A stretch of DNA of 64,000 nucleotides from Hydra vulgaris (GCF_038396675.1 NC_088922.1:6431001-6495000), one strand, 5' to 3'. Shown: positions 22,250 through 33,872, counted from the stretch's first letter. Notes: generated from the letters alone by a model not told the origin. Made by a program: numbers and translations.

Positions 22250-22765
22250 GAATGCATTTGCCTTGCTCCTCTCAGTAAGTTTCTATTCTCCTTGAATTTA
22301 TCAAGATGAGCATTGAGGATATTGACATTAAGTACATTCTGAATCCTATTTTGGCAAAATTACTCATGAGAAACTGAACTCTACAAGTTTTCAGGCTTAT
22401 GAATACACAGAAAGCTAAAACAATTGCAACAATACCGTTCAAAGACATTTTTTTGTTCTGTTTAAGAGCTTGGGAATCTCGTCACATTCTATGATCTTTT
22501 TGATCAGTAATCGGAAGATACCATTTTTAACCTTAGCCTTGGACAGCATGGGGAAATGATCTTAGAGGCACATAAAAGGTGCTGACTCCTTGTCAAAAGC
22601 AGTGACAAACTGCTCGATGAGACCTCACTTGATGTGCAGTGGTGGCATAAACAGCTTCTGACTCCCACTTCACGTTGTTCTTGCCCAGAGAGATTTTGGT
22701 CCATTGTGGCTAGACATTCTGTGATGGTGTACCCAGGCCTTGTTTTAAAGCATAAAAGTGTGCCA
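22250..22765 (-). pseudogene. C-terminal half of a broken transposon-type gene
   Basis: Minus-strand fragments such as MPPLHIK, LIEQFVTAFDKESA and FPMLSKAKVKNGIF match a protein family repeated in Hydra and arthropod genomes (PPLHIKLGL.KQFV.AL pattern). Frame changes and stops occur throughout. The matching N-terminal half lies about 4.3 kb away at 27060-27710 on the same strand, so the gene was split by insertion. Family function is not established here; a transposon origin is inferred from repetition and context. Confidence 0.6.
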
Positions 22766-24057
22766 TTTACGAATATATTAAGCCTTTTAATGTAAGCAAT
22801 AAGCCATTACAGTTGCGCCACTTTTTATCATTTTTTAAATATTTAAACAAGTCTAAAGATATCATTTAAGGGATACACATTGGTCCAGGAATGTCACTTT
22901 TGAAGCAAAAATCATATCTTTGCCAATTTTGAAGCTAAAAAGCTAAAATTTTTGGTGAGTGATCATTATACCCCGGCCAACAATAACTATCATTGTAATA
23001 TAGGTTGTCATACCTCTGAAGGACACACCAATAACATGAAACCAAGGACAAATGAAATAACGAGTAATAAACATGTGATACGTACTTCATATTTAATTTT
23101 TAACTATCTATTAACTATAAATAGTCACCAGCATGTATGACACATTTTTGTTTGAATGAATAAATATCATACATGTGCAGAACACCATGAATACATAGCG
23201 TAATAGCTTACATTTAACGTACTTATTTTAACATAATTATTTTTGGAATACCTTTTAACTAAATATTCTCTGAAGGACAAATTACACATTTATTACATCT
23301 TGATAGATTGCATAGGTATGTAGCATGAAGCACACCAAGGACAAAAAGTAGACACAACATGACACAAGGACAAAACCAAGGACAAAAGTAGACGACATAT
23401 GACACATGTTACATGACAATATTTAAATTAATAACTTCCATGATTTATGGTACACTTACGAATATTACAAATATTAATGTGTAGAATAAACTAACTCTAA
23501 AATAACACACTAAGGATATGTGACATAACATTTTTTTGTATTTATATTTTGATCTAAGTTATAAAATATTTTCAATAATACTGATTTCTATAGTTTGACT
23601 TCCTGGTTGATTAATAAACAAAATCATTAGAGACACATATTTTATAACTACCTAGACATATTCTATGCATATGGGAGCACAACAAGAACTTATGACTACT
23701 TAAAAAGAACGCATAATATTGGTTTTACACTGAGATTATAAATAAAAACAAATTTTCTTTAATATTTCTACATCTATTTTAGTTTTACTAAACTGAGCTA
23801 TTTAAAAATAAATAATTATAAAGGGTTTAAGTTTTTTAAAAAACAACAATGAAACAGGTGTCACATTCCTACTCAAAAAATAAATGTGCTATTGTAAACA
23901 TGCAGCTTTTCACAGATTTCTTTAAATAAAGTAAATCTATTTAGGACCCATACCACCAATACTACAAATGAGAATAAAATAAAGAATATAATTGTATTAA
24001 GAAAATTACAAAAGAAGGTCTAAATATTCTGCTGGAAGAGCAAGTTCCTTCTTTGAT
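22766..24057. repeat. Transposon-derived AT-rich sequence with short subrepeats
   Basis: Motifs such as CCAAGGACAAA and GACACAA recur at about 23040, 23330 and 23370-23385, suggesting the end region of a DNA transposon, possibly the Transib relic next to it. No terminal repeat could be matched on the other side. Confidence 0.35.
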
Positions 24058-25647
24058 TCAGAACTTCGCCTCATAGAAGTAATAAAGGGGTCTGATGAGC
24101 AGCAATCTTCGCATTACATCTTTATTTGTAATTTTTCTAGAAAATTTTCTTGTAAAATGTTCTTGAAAATTTTTAACATCTTTGTTTCTCCTTTCCTGGG
24201 CTTCTTCAGATAAAAGGCCAATTGGAATTGGCTTGTCTCTTACAACCTGGTGTGAATGGACAATAATCTTGTGCACTCCAGTAGACATAGGATACTATTT
24301 AAAATGTGGTACATATGTCTTAAATGTATCTTTGCAATATATTTCTAGTTAGCCTGGATCAATTGGGTGCTTACAGGACAATACACAAAAAATAATGAAA
24401 AATCTTTTAACAAGATCCTTATAAATTTCAAGTATTTCAGCAAAAGTTTTATGGCTTCTAAATGCCCTTCTCGCTGTGTTTCCAACAACAAATCCAGAGA
24501 TGGAGAGTGTGAATTCCAAAGTCCAAAGACATCTGATTTGGTTGTCTATTGTAAGCAATTACAAAAAGTCATTCATTGTTTTAAGGATTTAATCCACATA
24601 TATTGCAAACTTGAACCTTGAAAAGAATCACTTAATGGGGGAAGGAATAGTGGAAACTTTCCCATCAATCATAGTACATTCTAACTTGAGCTTGATTTGA
24701 AATAAGTCTATGGTTGTTGTTCTGAGTTCAGTTGACAAAAAAAAATCATATTCTGCTTTAACAATTTGTTGATTTTCTTTATCGTATTGCATTCGAACAG
24801 GGAGACAATATTGGGTTGAGGATGTTTTGGGGTTAGTCCAAAGTATAACATTAGTTTCCTGTATTTTAAGTTGCACAGGTACAGTGCGCGAAAGAAACAA
24901 AGATTCTTCAACTGGAACAGGTAATCTGTCCTCTTCATCCTCAGTTCTCTGTTTACGTCCAGATGAACCATCCAATCCAACTTTGCTTATAAGAAAAAGA
25001 GTATTGCAAGGCTCAGGTAGTTTCGATTTATTCATAACTTTCCAAATTCTGTTTGTAATGTAAGCCATTATTTCTTGAAGATTCACAGAAGTACTGTAGT
25101 TTGATGTGACAATTCCGGAATCTGGAATGCAATCACTTTTAGCTTTTACAATAAAATTGTAGGCAGGGTATAACATGCAACCTATTTCTAAAGTCCCTTG
25201 ACAGATTGTTTGATAGTCAGTTCTACTCATTCTACAGTCTAACATTAAAGCTAAAGCTTCTTCTGCTGAGCAGCTTTTAGAGCATGATATATTACAGGAT
25301 CCATCAGTTTTACTTTCCATCAAATGTTTAATAACTTTGGCATCTTTAAATCGACTTCCTTTATTGAGAATAAGAATAAGGATATAAAACAGATTTTCAG
25401 TGGTAACACCTAATTTTTCAGTAATCTGTGAAGATCTTCTTTTCTTAGACCTTGTTGAGAGATCTTCAAATGATTTTGAAAGTGCACCTCGTTGTACATT
25501 TTTTATTGTAACTTGCTGTTGAGGTTTGTTTACAATAAATTCCATATCTAACCATTTCTTGTAATGATTTATAAACCTTCTTTTTTGTCTACCTGTCTCA
25601 TTCCATTTCTTTTTAAAGTTTTTCATAAATTTTTCGGTCAACCTCAT
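24058..25647 (-). pseudogene. Transib transposase relic (RAG1-core-like), internally deleted
   Basis: Transib transposases are cut-and-paste DDE enzymes related to the RAG1 core. A 339-codon open segment (25647-24628) carries KVGLDGSSG (Asp at about residue 226), TNPKTSSTQYC and ECTMIDGK (Asp at about 328), corresponding to the first two catalytic positions. After frame changes follow an ICG...KTMND-like stretch, then GNTARRAF, CVLSCKHPIDP (24558-24349) and STGVHKIIVH...GLLSEEAQERRNKD (24288-24150). The last contains the expected catalytic Glu. The stretch between HTLHLWI and GNTARR is much shorter than in the family, indicating an internal deletion. At least two frame breaks make it inactive. 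CAC-type ends and a 5-bp duplication were not found. Confidence 0.8.
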
Positions 25648-25661
25648 CTTTCAGTTAACCT

Positions 25662-25704
25662 CATTTTTTATTCGATTTTGTAAACAAAATCGAATAAAAA
25701 AATA
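25662..25704. repeat. Short perfect palindrome
   Basis: TTTTTATTCGATTTTGT is followed almost directly by ACAAAATCGAATAAAAA. Confidence 0.85.
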
Positions 25705-27059
25705 ATCAAAACAAATAATATTCAATACTTATTTAGTGGTGAAACTAATTTTAAATAAGGAATAAAGACATTTATGATTACGATTATCAAATAAACTAGA
25801 TTGTTTTATTTATGTTTTGTTTGGTCTGCTTTTATACTAGATTATTCCGCTATTAATTATCACAGTTGAAACTCATTAAAAAACATCGGGAGTGAGAAGG
25901 GGAGCTGCATTTTGGTTTAAGCACATCATGTTTAAACTGAACCTATAAATCAAAAGCAAACAAAAGCAGCCAAAACTTTTCCAAAAATTTTCTATAAACA
26001 ACATATTTTCAAACACAAAAAATTGTTTGTTTTATTATAATTATTCCTTTTATCAACAAAACAAAAAAAAAACAAAAAAACAAAAAAAAATTATTTATTA
26101 CAAATTTTAACTGACATCTTATAAAGAGTTTATTTTTTTATAATTAAATAAAAAATTTTTATGGATATAACTATATTATTAATTTTTCAAAATAGTATTG
26201 AGTGAGTTTAGATACCCTTGTTATCAAGTATATTTGCTAATGAGGGTATTTAAACTCCCTCGATATATTGTATTAAATTAATAACAGAATTATATCTATA
26301 GAAAAAATTTTTATTTAATTAATTATTACAAATATTTATGTTTGAAGCAATATAGCAATAACTTTGTTAATATTTATAAGTTTTATTTTGCAAAAAATAA
26401 TAGTTTAGAAAATAATAGTTTATAGTGTTACATCACTTTAATTAATGTTACATCAGCTTTATATAATTAACAGATTTTATGATATCAAAAGAGTAAAAAC
26501 AGAAATTTCCTTATAATTTAGAAGAAATTTTGATTAAAAAAGTTATTTAAATTCCTTGTAAACATGTTAAAACACGGCATTAAAAATGTTTAAAAAGCAT
26601 ACATTTAATTTTTTTGTCATAAGGCAATTGAAAGTATATATTTTATAATAAAAGGTCCTTGGAAACTTAAATCTTTGTTACAAAAAAAAAGCGTTGGTAA
26701 AGTAATTAACTGGAGTTATTTTTTGCAAAAAGTATTATTTTTTATTTGTAATATTTTTTCATTTTCAAGGCCGTAATTTTAAGAAATAACGAAAAAAAAA
26801 CAAATTTTAACATATTTTAAATCATTTATACAAAGGGGTTGTCCATAAATTACTTCACACAATTTTTAACAAAATACACATTCCACAATATGTATATTAA
26901 CAAAATAATACTTCTAGATTTGTTTTTCTAAATTAGTAAACTAAACTTGTTTTGTGGTAATTTATTTTATTGCAGTTTAAAAAAGTTAATGTCTGTAAAT
27001 GAAAAAAAAAATTAAGATAATTTTATGACGTCAAGCTAATGTGCTAAGCTGATTTTATT
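25705..27059. other. AT-rich transposon-flank sequence with a foldback repeat
   Basis: No coding segment is supported. The interval holds the foldback repeat at 26137-26330 and, near 26832, an end-like motif shared with the MITE at 17307. Confidence 0.4.
26137..26330. mobile_element. Foldback MITE-like repeat
   Basis: Arms of about 90 bp mirror each other with moderate divergence: GAGTTTAGATACCCT on the left against AGGGTATTTAAACTC on the right, and AAAATTTTTATGGATATAA against TTATATCTATAGAAAAAAT further out. A related piece occurs near 3310-3350. Confidence 0.6.
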
Positions 27060-27710
27060 TAAAACAAAGTGTACTTTACTGTAACAGCTGTCCTAGAGGC
27101 AAAATAAAAAAATTTTATCAAATGGCTTTAAAGGCGCATGAGAAATGACACCATTAGGATGATCTCCCATCTATATTTGCCATATTTCAAGGGACTCAAC
27201 AACACTGGCATAATTCTCTTTGAGATGCACAGAGTGAGCTGTCAGAATGGATGGGGTAGTTGTTTCTGTTGTGAAACAATATGGTTTTGAAGGGAAAACT
27301 ATTTTTAAGTGGACGCTCTTCACTCAGGTTACATTTAATACCAATAGTCTCAAAATGACACTGTTTACAGCCTATCTATCTGATTGAAGAAACTGCAAAA
27401 TATTTGGTGACACTTTCCCTGATTTATGACTTTATTTTTATCAAACAAATTTCACTGTTTTAAGCCTGGGTATTTAAAGTTCAGCATTTGACTTCTTTTT
27501 TTGAGTTCTAGAGACCTAGATCTAAATCTCTGATTAGATTGTTGACATCTTTTTGGTTAGAGAAGTATGGCCTCCTCTATTTATCCACTTCATCTGCAAA
27601 ACTATAAATTGTATTTTCAATATCTTTATTACTGTTGGAGTTGCTGCATTCTTCTAAAGATGGCTGATCCCTCAGGATTAGGACTGTGCTGTAATGGGGC
27701 ATTATAAGAT
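27060..27710 (-). pseudogene. N-terminal half of the broken transposon-type gene
   Basis: Minus-strand fragments KDVNNLIRDLDLG (about 27560-27520), an HNRNNYPIHSDS-like stretch (27270) and YGKYRWEII...VSFLM (27190-27140) fit the upstream part of the family whose downstream part is at 22250-22765. Stops and frame changes are frequent. The intervening 4.3 kb holds the Transib relic. Confidence 0.55.
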
Positions 27711-27913
27711 TTGAGGTGCATTTATGCCCGAGAAAACTTTTGTGGATCAACAATACAGAAATAGTAACTGCTTGAGTGGTCCGTCAGTTGTCACCTAATA
27801 GCAGACTTTACAGCACTGTTTATTGCCCTGTACCATTCTGTAACATAGCACATTCAACTATTTATATAAATTTTAAGGGAAGAATTTTTTTACATCTTAA
27901 TACAGGAGATAAT

Positions 27914-28867
27914 ATTTAGAAAAGATTAGATCCATGTATGAGAGATATGGAAACTTTATTAATGACTTGGTTTATGCTGATTAATGTTATGGGATTAATG
28001 AAAAGTCTCGAGTAGTTAAACTCTTAGGTAAAATACGAAATTCAAAAATCAATCACAAAAATTATTTAATTTGAATAGGATTATAAGGTTTACATCCAGC
28101 ACAGCACATATAACATATTTTCCTATAGCATACCAATATATTGTCAATTGTCAAACTTCTTAAAATGCAAAATATATAAAAATCATTAAAACTTTGCAAA
28201 ATAAAGCTGACATCTAATTCAATATACCATCCCCTCAGTATTATTTTGTTTTATCTACCAATGTAATAAATAAAATGTTTTATCTAATATATAAAATAAA
28301 TACAAAAAAAAATTATATATAAATAAATATAATGTTTTATGTAATATAATATATTATATCAGGTAAAACATTGTACTTATTTATATATATATATATTTTT
28401 GTATTTATTTTATATATTTAGATAAAACGTTTTATTTATTACACTTGTAGATAGAGCAAGATAATATTGAGGGGACGATATATCAAGCTCATCTAACTCA
28501 ATGTACCTTCAAGAGTTCTCTTGAAGGTACATTGAGTTCTTTAAGTGGCCTGGACTTGTCTAGATCCTCAACAGTCATGCAGATGTATGCTTTGTAGGTC
28601 TCATTTTTATGACTTGCTTTCACAAAATATTTTTGTGATCTTGACTTTATAAACTGTCTACATACATAGCAAAAAGCATGTGCTGGATGTAAACCTTATA
28701 ATCCTATTCAAATTAAATAATTTTTGTGATAGATTTTTGAATTTCGTATTTTACCTAAGAGTTTAACTACTCGAGACTTTTCATTAATCCCATAACATTA
28801 ATCAGCATAAACCAAGTCATTAATAAAGTTTCCATATCTCTCATACATGGATCTAATCTTTTCTAAA
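27914..28867. repeat. Long inverted repeat with nested inner inverted repeats
   Basis: The outer left arm 27914-28103 (for example AAGATTAGATCCATG, GAGTAGTTAAACTCTTAGG) is mirrored with very high identity by 28679-28867. Inside, a second inverted pair spans about 28222-28470 (CATCCCCTCAGTATTATTTTG against CAAGATAATATTGAGGGGACG). A third palindrome lies at 28495-28538. The right outer arm abuts the LINE relic that begins near 28870. Confidence 0.85.
28495..28538. repeat. Short perfect palindrome
   Basis: AACTCAATGTACCTTCAAGAG is followed at once by its reverse complement. Confidence 0.9.
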
Positions 28868-28869
28868 TT

Positions 28870-29440
28870 TTATTCTAAATTTTTTCTTGTTAAGGATGAG
28901 ACAGAACTATTTGCAAAGAAGTTAATGAACATACTAACTTTTAACTTATCTCTTGAACCTGATGAGCTTGCTCTTTCTGTCATCCCAAGAAAACAGTTTA
29001 GCCTTTTGGTTGGTCATCTAAATCACTCCTTCTGTTGTTAAAGTTATTACTCTTTTAAACTTTGTTTGTGATCCAGAATTTTTGTAACTATATTAAAATA
29101 TTTTTTTGATCAAAATTTTGTCATAGTCTTTCAAAAATGTAAAACTCTAATCAATTCTTTCTCAACTATTATTTGCTAATATTTGATACTTGACTGAATC
29201 TTGTTTTCCTGCCTGTCAAAAAATGGTATCTCTAGTTCCAATTTATAAAAACTTTGGAGAACACTCTGACACTTTTAACTCTCACCCAGTCTTCTTTCAA
29301 CTATTAGCATTGAGTCTTCAATTAACAAACTTCTTCTAAATATCTTGAGTCTAACAACTGACAATTTTTTTGACAACTTTCTGACAGATTTTGATTCTCT
29401 TCTACTACAACTGAACTATTCCATCATTTTCGTTGGTGTA
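28870..29440 (+). pseudogene. LINE relic
   Basis: Decayed copy of the same LINE family as 20320 and 56150. DETELFAKKL replaces the PKDKAELFAKNF motif (about 28895). LFSCLSKNGISSSNL matches the CFPACWK...SVVPIFKNSG region (about 29200-29250). Many stops are present. Confidence 0.65.
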
Positions 29441-29519
29441 CTACATATTAAGTGACAAGAAAATCATAGATTATATCAGTAATTTATAAAAATATTATTG
29501 GGCTTGCAACTACTTTAAT

Positions 29520-29632
29520 GTTTTTGTGTATAAAATTTTGTTCAAAATGTTTTATAATGATTGATACAAGTTAACTGTTTTTGTGTATAAAATTTTGTTC
29601 AAAATGTTTTATAATGATTGATAACATAGGTG
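29520..29632. repeat. 57-bp tandem duplication
   Basis: GTTTTTGTGTATAAAATTTT and the following sequence through ATGATTGATA occur at 29520 and again at 29577, nearly identical. Confidence 0.9.
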
Positions 29633-30421
29633 TTGAGCAATGAGGATGCAGATCTCAAAGCGTTCCAATGAGTGACAAAACGATTTGTGAAAGAATGTTC
29701 ACATACTGCACAGATTTTTACATATTGTCTCTATTCGCTTATCGTATCTGCGTAGTCCATATTTTAATTGCAATAGCTGTTTCTGGGGCACATGAAAGTT
29801 TATTTTTCTATATTGCTCAATATTTTATATACTAAAACTGGTTCTCTGCGTATTTGTCTTTGTTCTAGGGTAGTACCCTGAGTCCCAGTAGCCTTTCTTA
29901 CAATAAATGTTTGATTGTCGCAATAGTTTTTGTCGCTTGTTTCTGTATTTTTTTAAGGATTGCGATGTCACCTTTTGAAAAAGGTGACTATGATTATATA
30001 GCGATTTTTAGAAGATAGCGGATGTATGTTAACTAGAGAGTGCTCCATAGTATGAAATCGCGACTGCAAAAGCCTTTTTTATTTCCAGCCTGAGGTTGTT
30101 TGATATCGTTCGAGGTTGAGATGGCAGTTTCTATTTGAGCTCGAATGCTTAGGTTATCCGATACAAGAATTCTCAAGTCTCATTCTGTGGTAACTACCTC
30201 AATTTGCCTACAAGCAACATTTGCCTTTGAGTACTCATGCTTAGACTTTCTTGCAAATTCAAAATGCTTTACTTTACATTTTTCAGTGATAAAATGCATA
30301 TATTTCCACTACGAGGTGTGTTTATCAATGACTACTCTTTATTGATGTCTGATTAGCTATTCCTCTATCCAGAGTATTAAACTGCCTCTGATGCAGTATG
30401 CTTGTAGTTTGTGTAGGAGAT

Positions 30422-30492
30422 GTTTATGTAATACCTTGTCAAAGGATTGTGCAAAATCAGTGCACAATCCTTTGACAAGGTGTTACATAAAC
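30422..30492. repeat. Inverted duplication inside the LINE reverse transcriptase
   Basis: A 32-bp stretch encoding the FDKVLHK region on the minus strand is followed by its own reverse complement with a spacer of about 7 bp (arms TGCACAATCCTTTGACAAGG). The LINE frame continues on either side if one arm is removed, so the palindrome arose in place. Confidence 0.9.
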
Positions 30493-31552
30493 ATCAATCA
30501 CATCTACTACTTAGTTGACATGGACAGCCTGTAAGAATATCACATGCTTTGAGAAGATTCTACACGTAGCTATTTTGTTACAGGAATCTGTGATGTGCTT
30601 TGCTTATTAACTTGTGTTATTGCAAATGTCATTATCTGATCCTGCATTAAACTCTTCATGACCTGGTCCGTTGTTTTAAGTCTACTGTCTTATTTGAAGA
30701 TTGGTGTGAATCTACTGTCTTATTTGAAGATTGGATTTTTTCCACAGGTCAGGAACAATACAAGTGCTAATCAAGTGTTTAAAAATGAGTGTAACTGGTA
30801 TAGAGAAAGCTGCAGAACATCTGTTTTAGACCCGTGGATGGATGATATCTGCTCCTATTGACTTACTCTCTGTGAGATGACATAGTCTTGACTCAACACC
30901 TTCAACAGCTATGTTTTTTGCTTCGAAATTGCAATTGTCCGTGGTTTTATTAGTGAATGCAAGCAGCATCTTATGCGTTTGATTTGTGACAAACACCAGT
31001 TCAAAGAAGTTGTTTAGAGTAAGACAGATGATTTCTTTGTTAACTGTTGTGGTTCCACCCATAATCTTAAGAGCGTTGATCAGTTCCTTTAATTCACTTT
31101 TTTTAAAAACTGACTGTTTCTCAAATGCTACTATGTGATTTGTAAATGGCCTGTTTAACGATTTTTTTTACTTCTTTACATACAGCTTCTTAGTGCTCTT
31201 TTTGTAATAATTCATGAGAGCAGCCCACTGAGGCTCTTTATTTGCCCGATAACTTGCATTTTCTTTTTACAATTGCTTTGATTTCTGAGGTGAACCATTA
31301 CTCTTTTTTGGCAATAAATGGAGCAGATGTCAATGGGATATGTAACTTTATGGCTTCATTATACCAAGAGTAGGTAGTAACTGTTTTTAGCTGAGAGGCT
31401 ATCAAAATTTGTCTCCAAGTAATATGCTGCTATGTGATTTGATAATGAATCCAAATGGTTAAAAAAACGGCTATGATGAGTAGGCATGTACATTCTGTCA
31501 TTACTTGCAACAGTTAAAGAGCCAGGGATGAGACAATGTGTTTGGTTTGTCT

Positions 31553-31797
31553 TCTTTTTTTTAAATGTAAATTCACCTGCCTAGACCAATAAGTCCACTA
31601 CAGACGAGGAGGCTACTTAATTGTGGTTATAACCCTGTCTTAACTATATAACTCCAAAACAGGAACCTTGACGAACAAGGCTGCTGCATGGAGAAACAAG
31701 TTGAGCACGGTACACCAGAGATGTGGTGGGGATCGAACTTGGAACCTCTCGCTTATGAAGTAAGCGCTCTACCACTACACCACTAACGCACTTTTAT
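31553..31797 (-). mobile_element. tRNA-derived SINE inserted in a LINE relic
   Basis: Read on the minus strand, the head at 31790-31720 resembles a tRNA, with an A box TGGTGTAGTGG (31784-31774) and a B box GTTCGATCCCC (31738-31727). A body follows containing CTCAACTTGTTTCTCCATGC, and the element ends in an A run (31562-31553). These are the usual parts of a SINE transcribed by RNA polymerase III. No clear target duplication was found. Confidence 0.8.
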
Positions 31798-32229
31798 CTC
31801 TATAACTCGATCTGAATCATTGGTAATTATCAAATCTAAAATACTGTTTGGAGCATTTCATTTTGAGATGAGCAGTGCGTAGATAAGGTCACAATCTGCA
31901 TGAGACATAACAGGAAATTAATGTTGCTTGGATGCTTGTTTGTCACCTGACCCACAGTTGCTGAGTGTCCTCCAGTATCCAAGGACTCATACCATGTGTG
32001 ACTAAATTAAAGTCTCCAAAAAGAAGCATTAAGAAACAATTTATACTAAAAAGAGAATTCTCAGCTGCTATAATTGATGCTATCACTTGATTTTCTTTTT
32101 GCTAAAGAGACGTGGTCTATAGATTCTTCCAAAATAATGTGGACTCCTTGCCATACCATATAGCTTGTCAGATTTGTTAAACATTGTTAGAGAATTGCTT
32201 TACATTTACATAGAGTTTAATTGCTTTAC

Positions 32230-32640
32230 ATTTGTTTTGAAAATTTTATTGGACTTAAGCTGCTAAGCTTGAACCTCAGTTTCGATTGTTGTAAAGTTTT
32301 GTCGTAAAGTTGCATCTCTTTCTCCTTTCAACAAATACTACCATGGTTGCTGCTCAAGTGAGCCATCCCATTTGTTCCCTCAACCAAAACTTAATCTTGC
32401 ATGACTTGTTATTTGGCAAAGTCAAATACTTTTACTGCAATTGTTCCTTTATGTTCGAAAAAACATAATCTTGTCTGGTTCTTTCATCAAACATTGATGC
32501 TATTTCTCCCCTGTCTCAACATTTTTTTAACACACAAATTTTTATGCTTTCTGTCAATTGCCTTTTGGTCTCTTTTAGCTCACTTTGTTTTCTGCTAAAT
32601 ACCAAATCAATTAGTGGTTGCTTGCAGCCTTGTTGGAAAC
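32230..32640 (+). pseudogene. 3' fragment of a LINE
   Basis: Reads VASLSPFNKYYHGCCSSEPS (about 32310-32360), equivalent to the VASLSLFYKYYNGHCS region near the end of the SPKDK-family LINE, followed by frame-broken sequence. Only the last part of the element is present. Confidence 0.65.
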
Positions 32641-32741
32641 TTGGTTTCTTTTTTTTAAATTGATCTTTCAATACAATTTTTTATTCTTTTATTCACCAAT
32701 AACACAAACTGAAATGCATGTTCAAGAGACCTGTATTATTA

Positions 32742-32800
32742 TACTTGTATTGTATTGTGTTGTTATACTTGTATAACAACACAATACAATACTGTTTCTT
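32742..32800. repeat. Short palindrome
   Basis: GTATTGTATTGTGTTGTTAT and its reverse complement flank a very short spacer around ACTTGTAT. Confidence 0.85.
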
Positions 32801-33189
32801 GAAAGCTCTAAAGGTTTCTTAAAAGTTCTAGAATATTCTGAAAAATTCTCAGACCTTCTCAACAATTCTAGCAGTTCAAGAATATTGTCAGCATTTAATT
32901 TGGATCAAGAACTTTCTCAAAAACACAAAAATTTAAACATATTGTTGTACTAGTTACAAAAGCATAGTTTTTATGGAACTGTCTAAAAGTAGCAACTAAT
33001 CTTTATTTGTTTTTGGCAAACACAAAAAGTAAAACAAGCATAAAAATAAAAATTTGTTACACAGTTTTTGAAATGTAGTGATAAGCAAATTAGTTAGAAA
33101 TTTAAAGTTGAAATAAACAAATTATTAATTATATTATAATAATAATATTTTTATTTTTATTATTTTTTTTATGTTAACTCACCTTCCTA

Positions 33190-33310
33190 AGGCTGAAAAG
33201 ACAACTACAGTTAAAGAGGCTACTTTTTTCTCAACTCTGTAACTCCGAAACACGAACCTTGATGAACAAGGCCGCTACACAGAGAAACAAGTTGAGCATA
33301 ACCAGAAAGA
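33190..33310 (-). mobile_element. SINE fragment
   Basis: Matches the body of the SINE at 31553-31797 in the same orientation (AACTCCGAAACACGAACCTT; ACAGAGAAACAAGTTGAGCA) but lacks the tRNA-like head. Confidence 0.7.
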
Positions 33311-33524
33311 CTCAGTTATTTGTGCATTTATTGAACTTCTATTTATTAAATTATTTTTTATCGCCAGAAGAAAAAATTATAATTAAATCTATTTTAACTT
33401 AGAAGTTAAAAATGGCACTTTATTTAAATAAAAAAATAAATTAAAAAAAAAAGTAAAAATGATTTTAAAACTAATTAAAAACACCAAACACGAACTTAAA
33501 ATTATTCTGAATGTTTATTTAAAC

Positions 33525-33703
33525 CTTTTTATTCTAAGCTCCTCATTACTCTTAGCAACAATTGCCATGTTATTTAAAACTTTTTCCCTTTCTTCCATCT
33601 CTCTCTTAGCAAATTCTCCAAGAATGTCATTTTTAATTCGCTCTTCTTCTGCCAGTTCCCTCTGAAAACGTGCTACAACTGCTGCAACAGCATCTTTGTA
33701 AGG
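33525..33703 (-). CDS. mrps26: Mitochondrial ribosomal protein mS26, exon 2
   Basis: Internal exon of 179 nt entered in phase 0 after ATTTAG|CCT (33704/33703) and left two bases into an Arg codon at AAAAG|GTTTAA (33525/33524). It encodes a charged helical segment beginning PYKDAVAAVVARFQRELAEE and ending NEELRIK(R), corresponding to the YQHYRQTV...LHELRIAR part of animal mS26. Exon 3 supplies the last base of the Arg codon. The frame meets TAA two codons past the donor. Confidence 0.85.
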
Positions 33704-33790
33704 CTAAATAAATCTAAACTACTATAAAAATGTTAAATTTTTCTTAAATCAACTTAAAAGATTATACTGTACACTATATAACACTGAATA

Positions 33791-33869
<79 letters not shown>
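33791..33869. repeat. (TA)n microsatellite
   Basis: About 78 bp of alternating TA. Confidence 0.95.

Positions 33870-33872
<3 letters not shown>

Larger units (their letters stand above)
29860..32160 (-). pseudogene. LINE relic with endonuclease and reverse transcriptase parts, SINE-interrupted
   Basis: Minus-strand pieces in order: FGDFNLVTHG (endonuclease GDFN motif, about 32005), a FRFDNYQ segment matching LDLIITN (31830), then after a SINE VFKKSELKELINAL-like sequence (31110), SKSIGADIIHPRV (30870-30826), a VTLIFKH...VPDLWKKSN segment (30800-30740), DFAQSFDKVLHKHLLHKL (30470-30390), an ILWSTL piece (30045) and KKIQKQATKTI (29930). It is a CR1/L2-type element different from the SPKDK family. 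Stops, a small duplication near 30680-30735 and a local inverted duplication at 30422-30492 break the frame. Confidence 0.75.
21548..33524 (-). other. mrps26 intron 2
   Basis: 12-kb intron with donor AAAAG|GTTTAA and acceptor ATTTATAG. Nearly all of it is transposon relics: a split transposase gene with a nested Transib, foldback repeats, three LINE relics and a SINE. Confidence 0.75.

Noticed and set aside
31720-31790. Functional tRNA gene
   Set aside because: A and B boxes are present, but the acceptor stem does not close properly and the sequence continues into a SINE body with an A tail.
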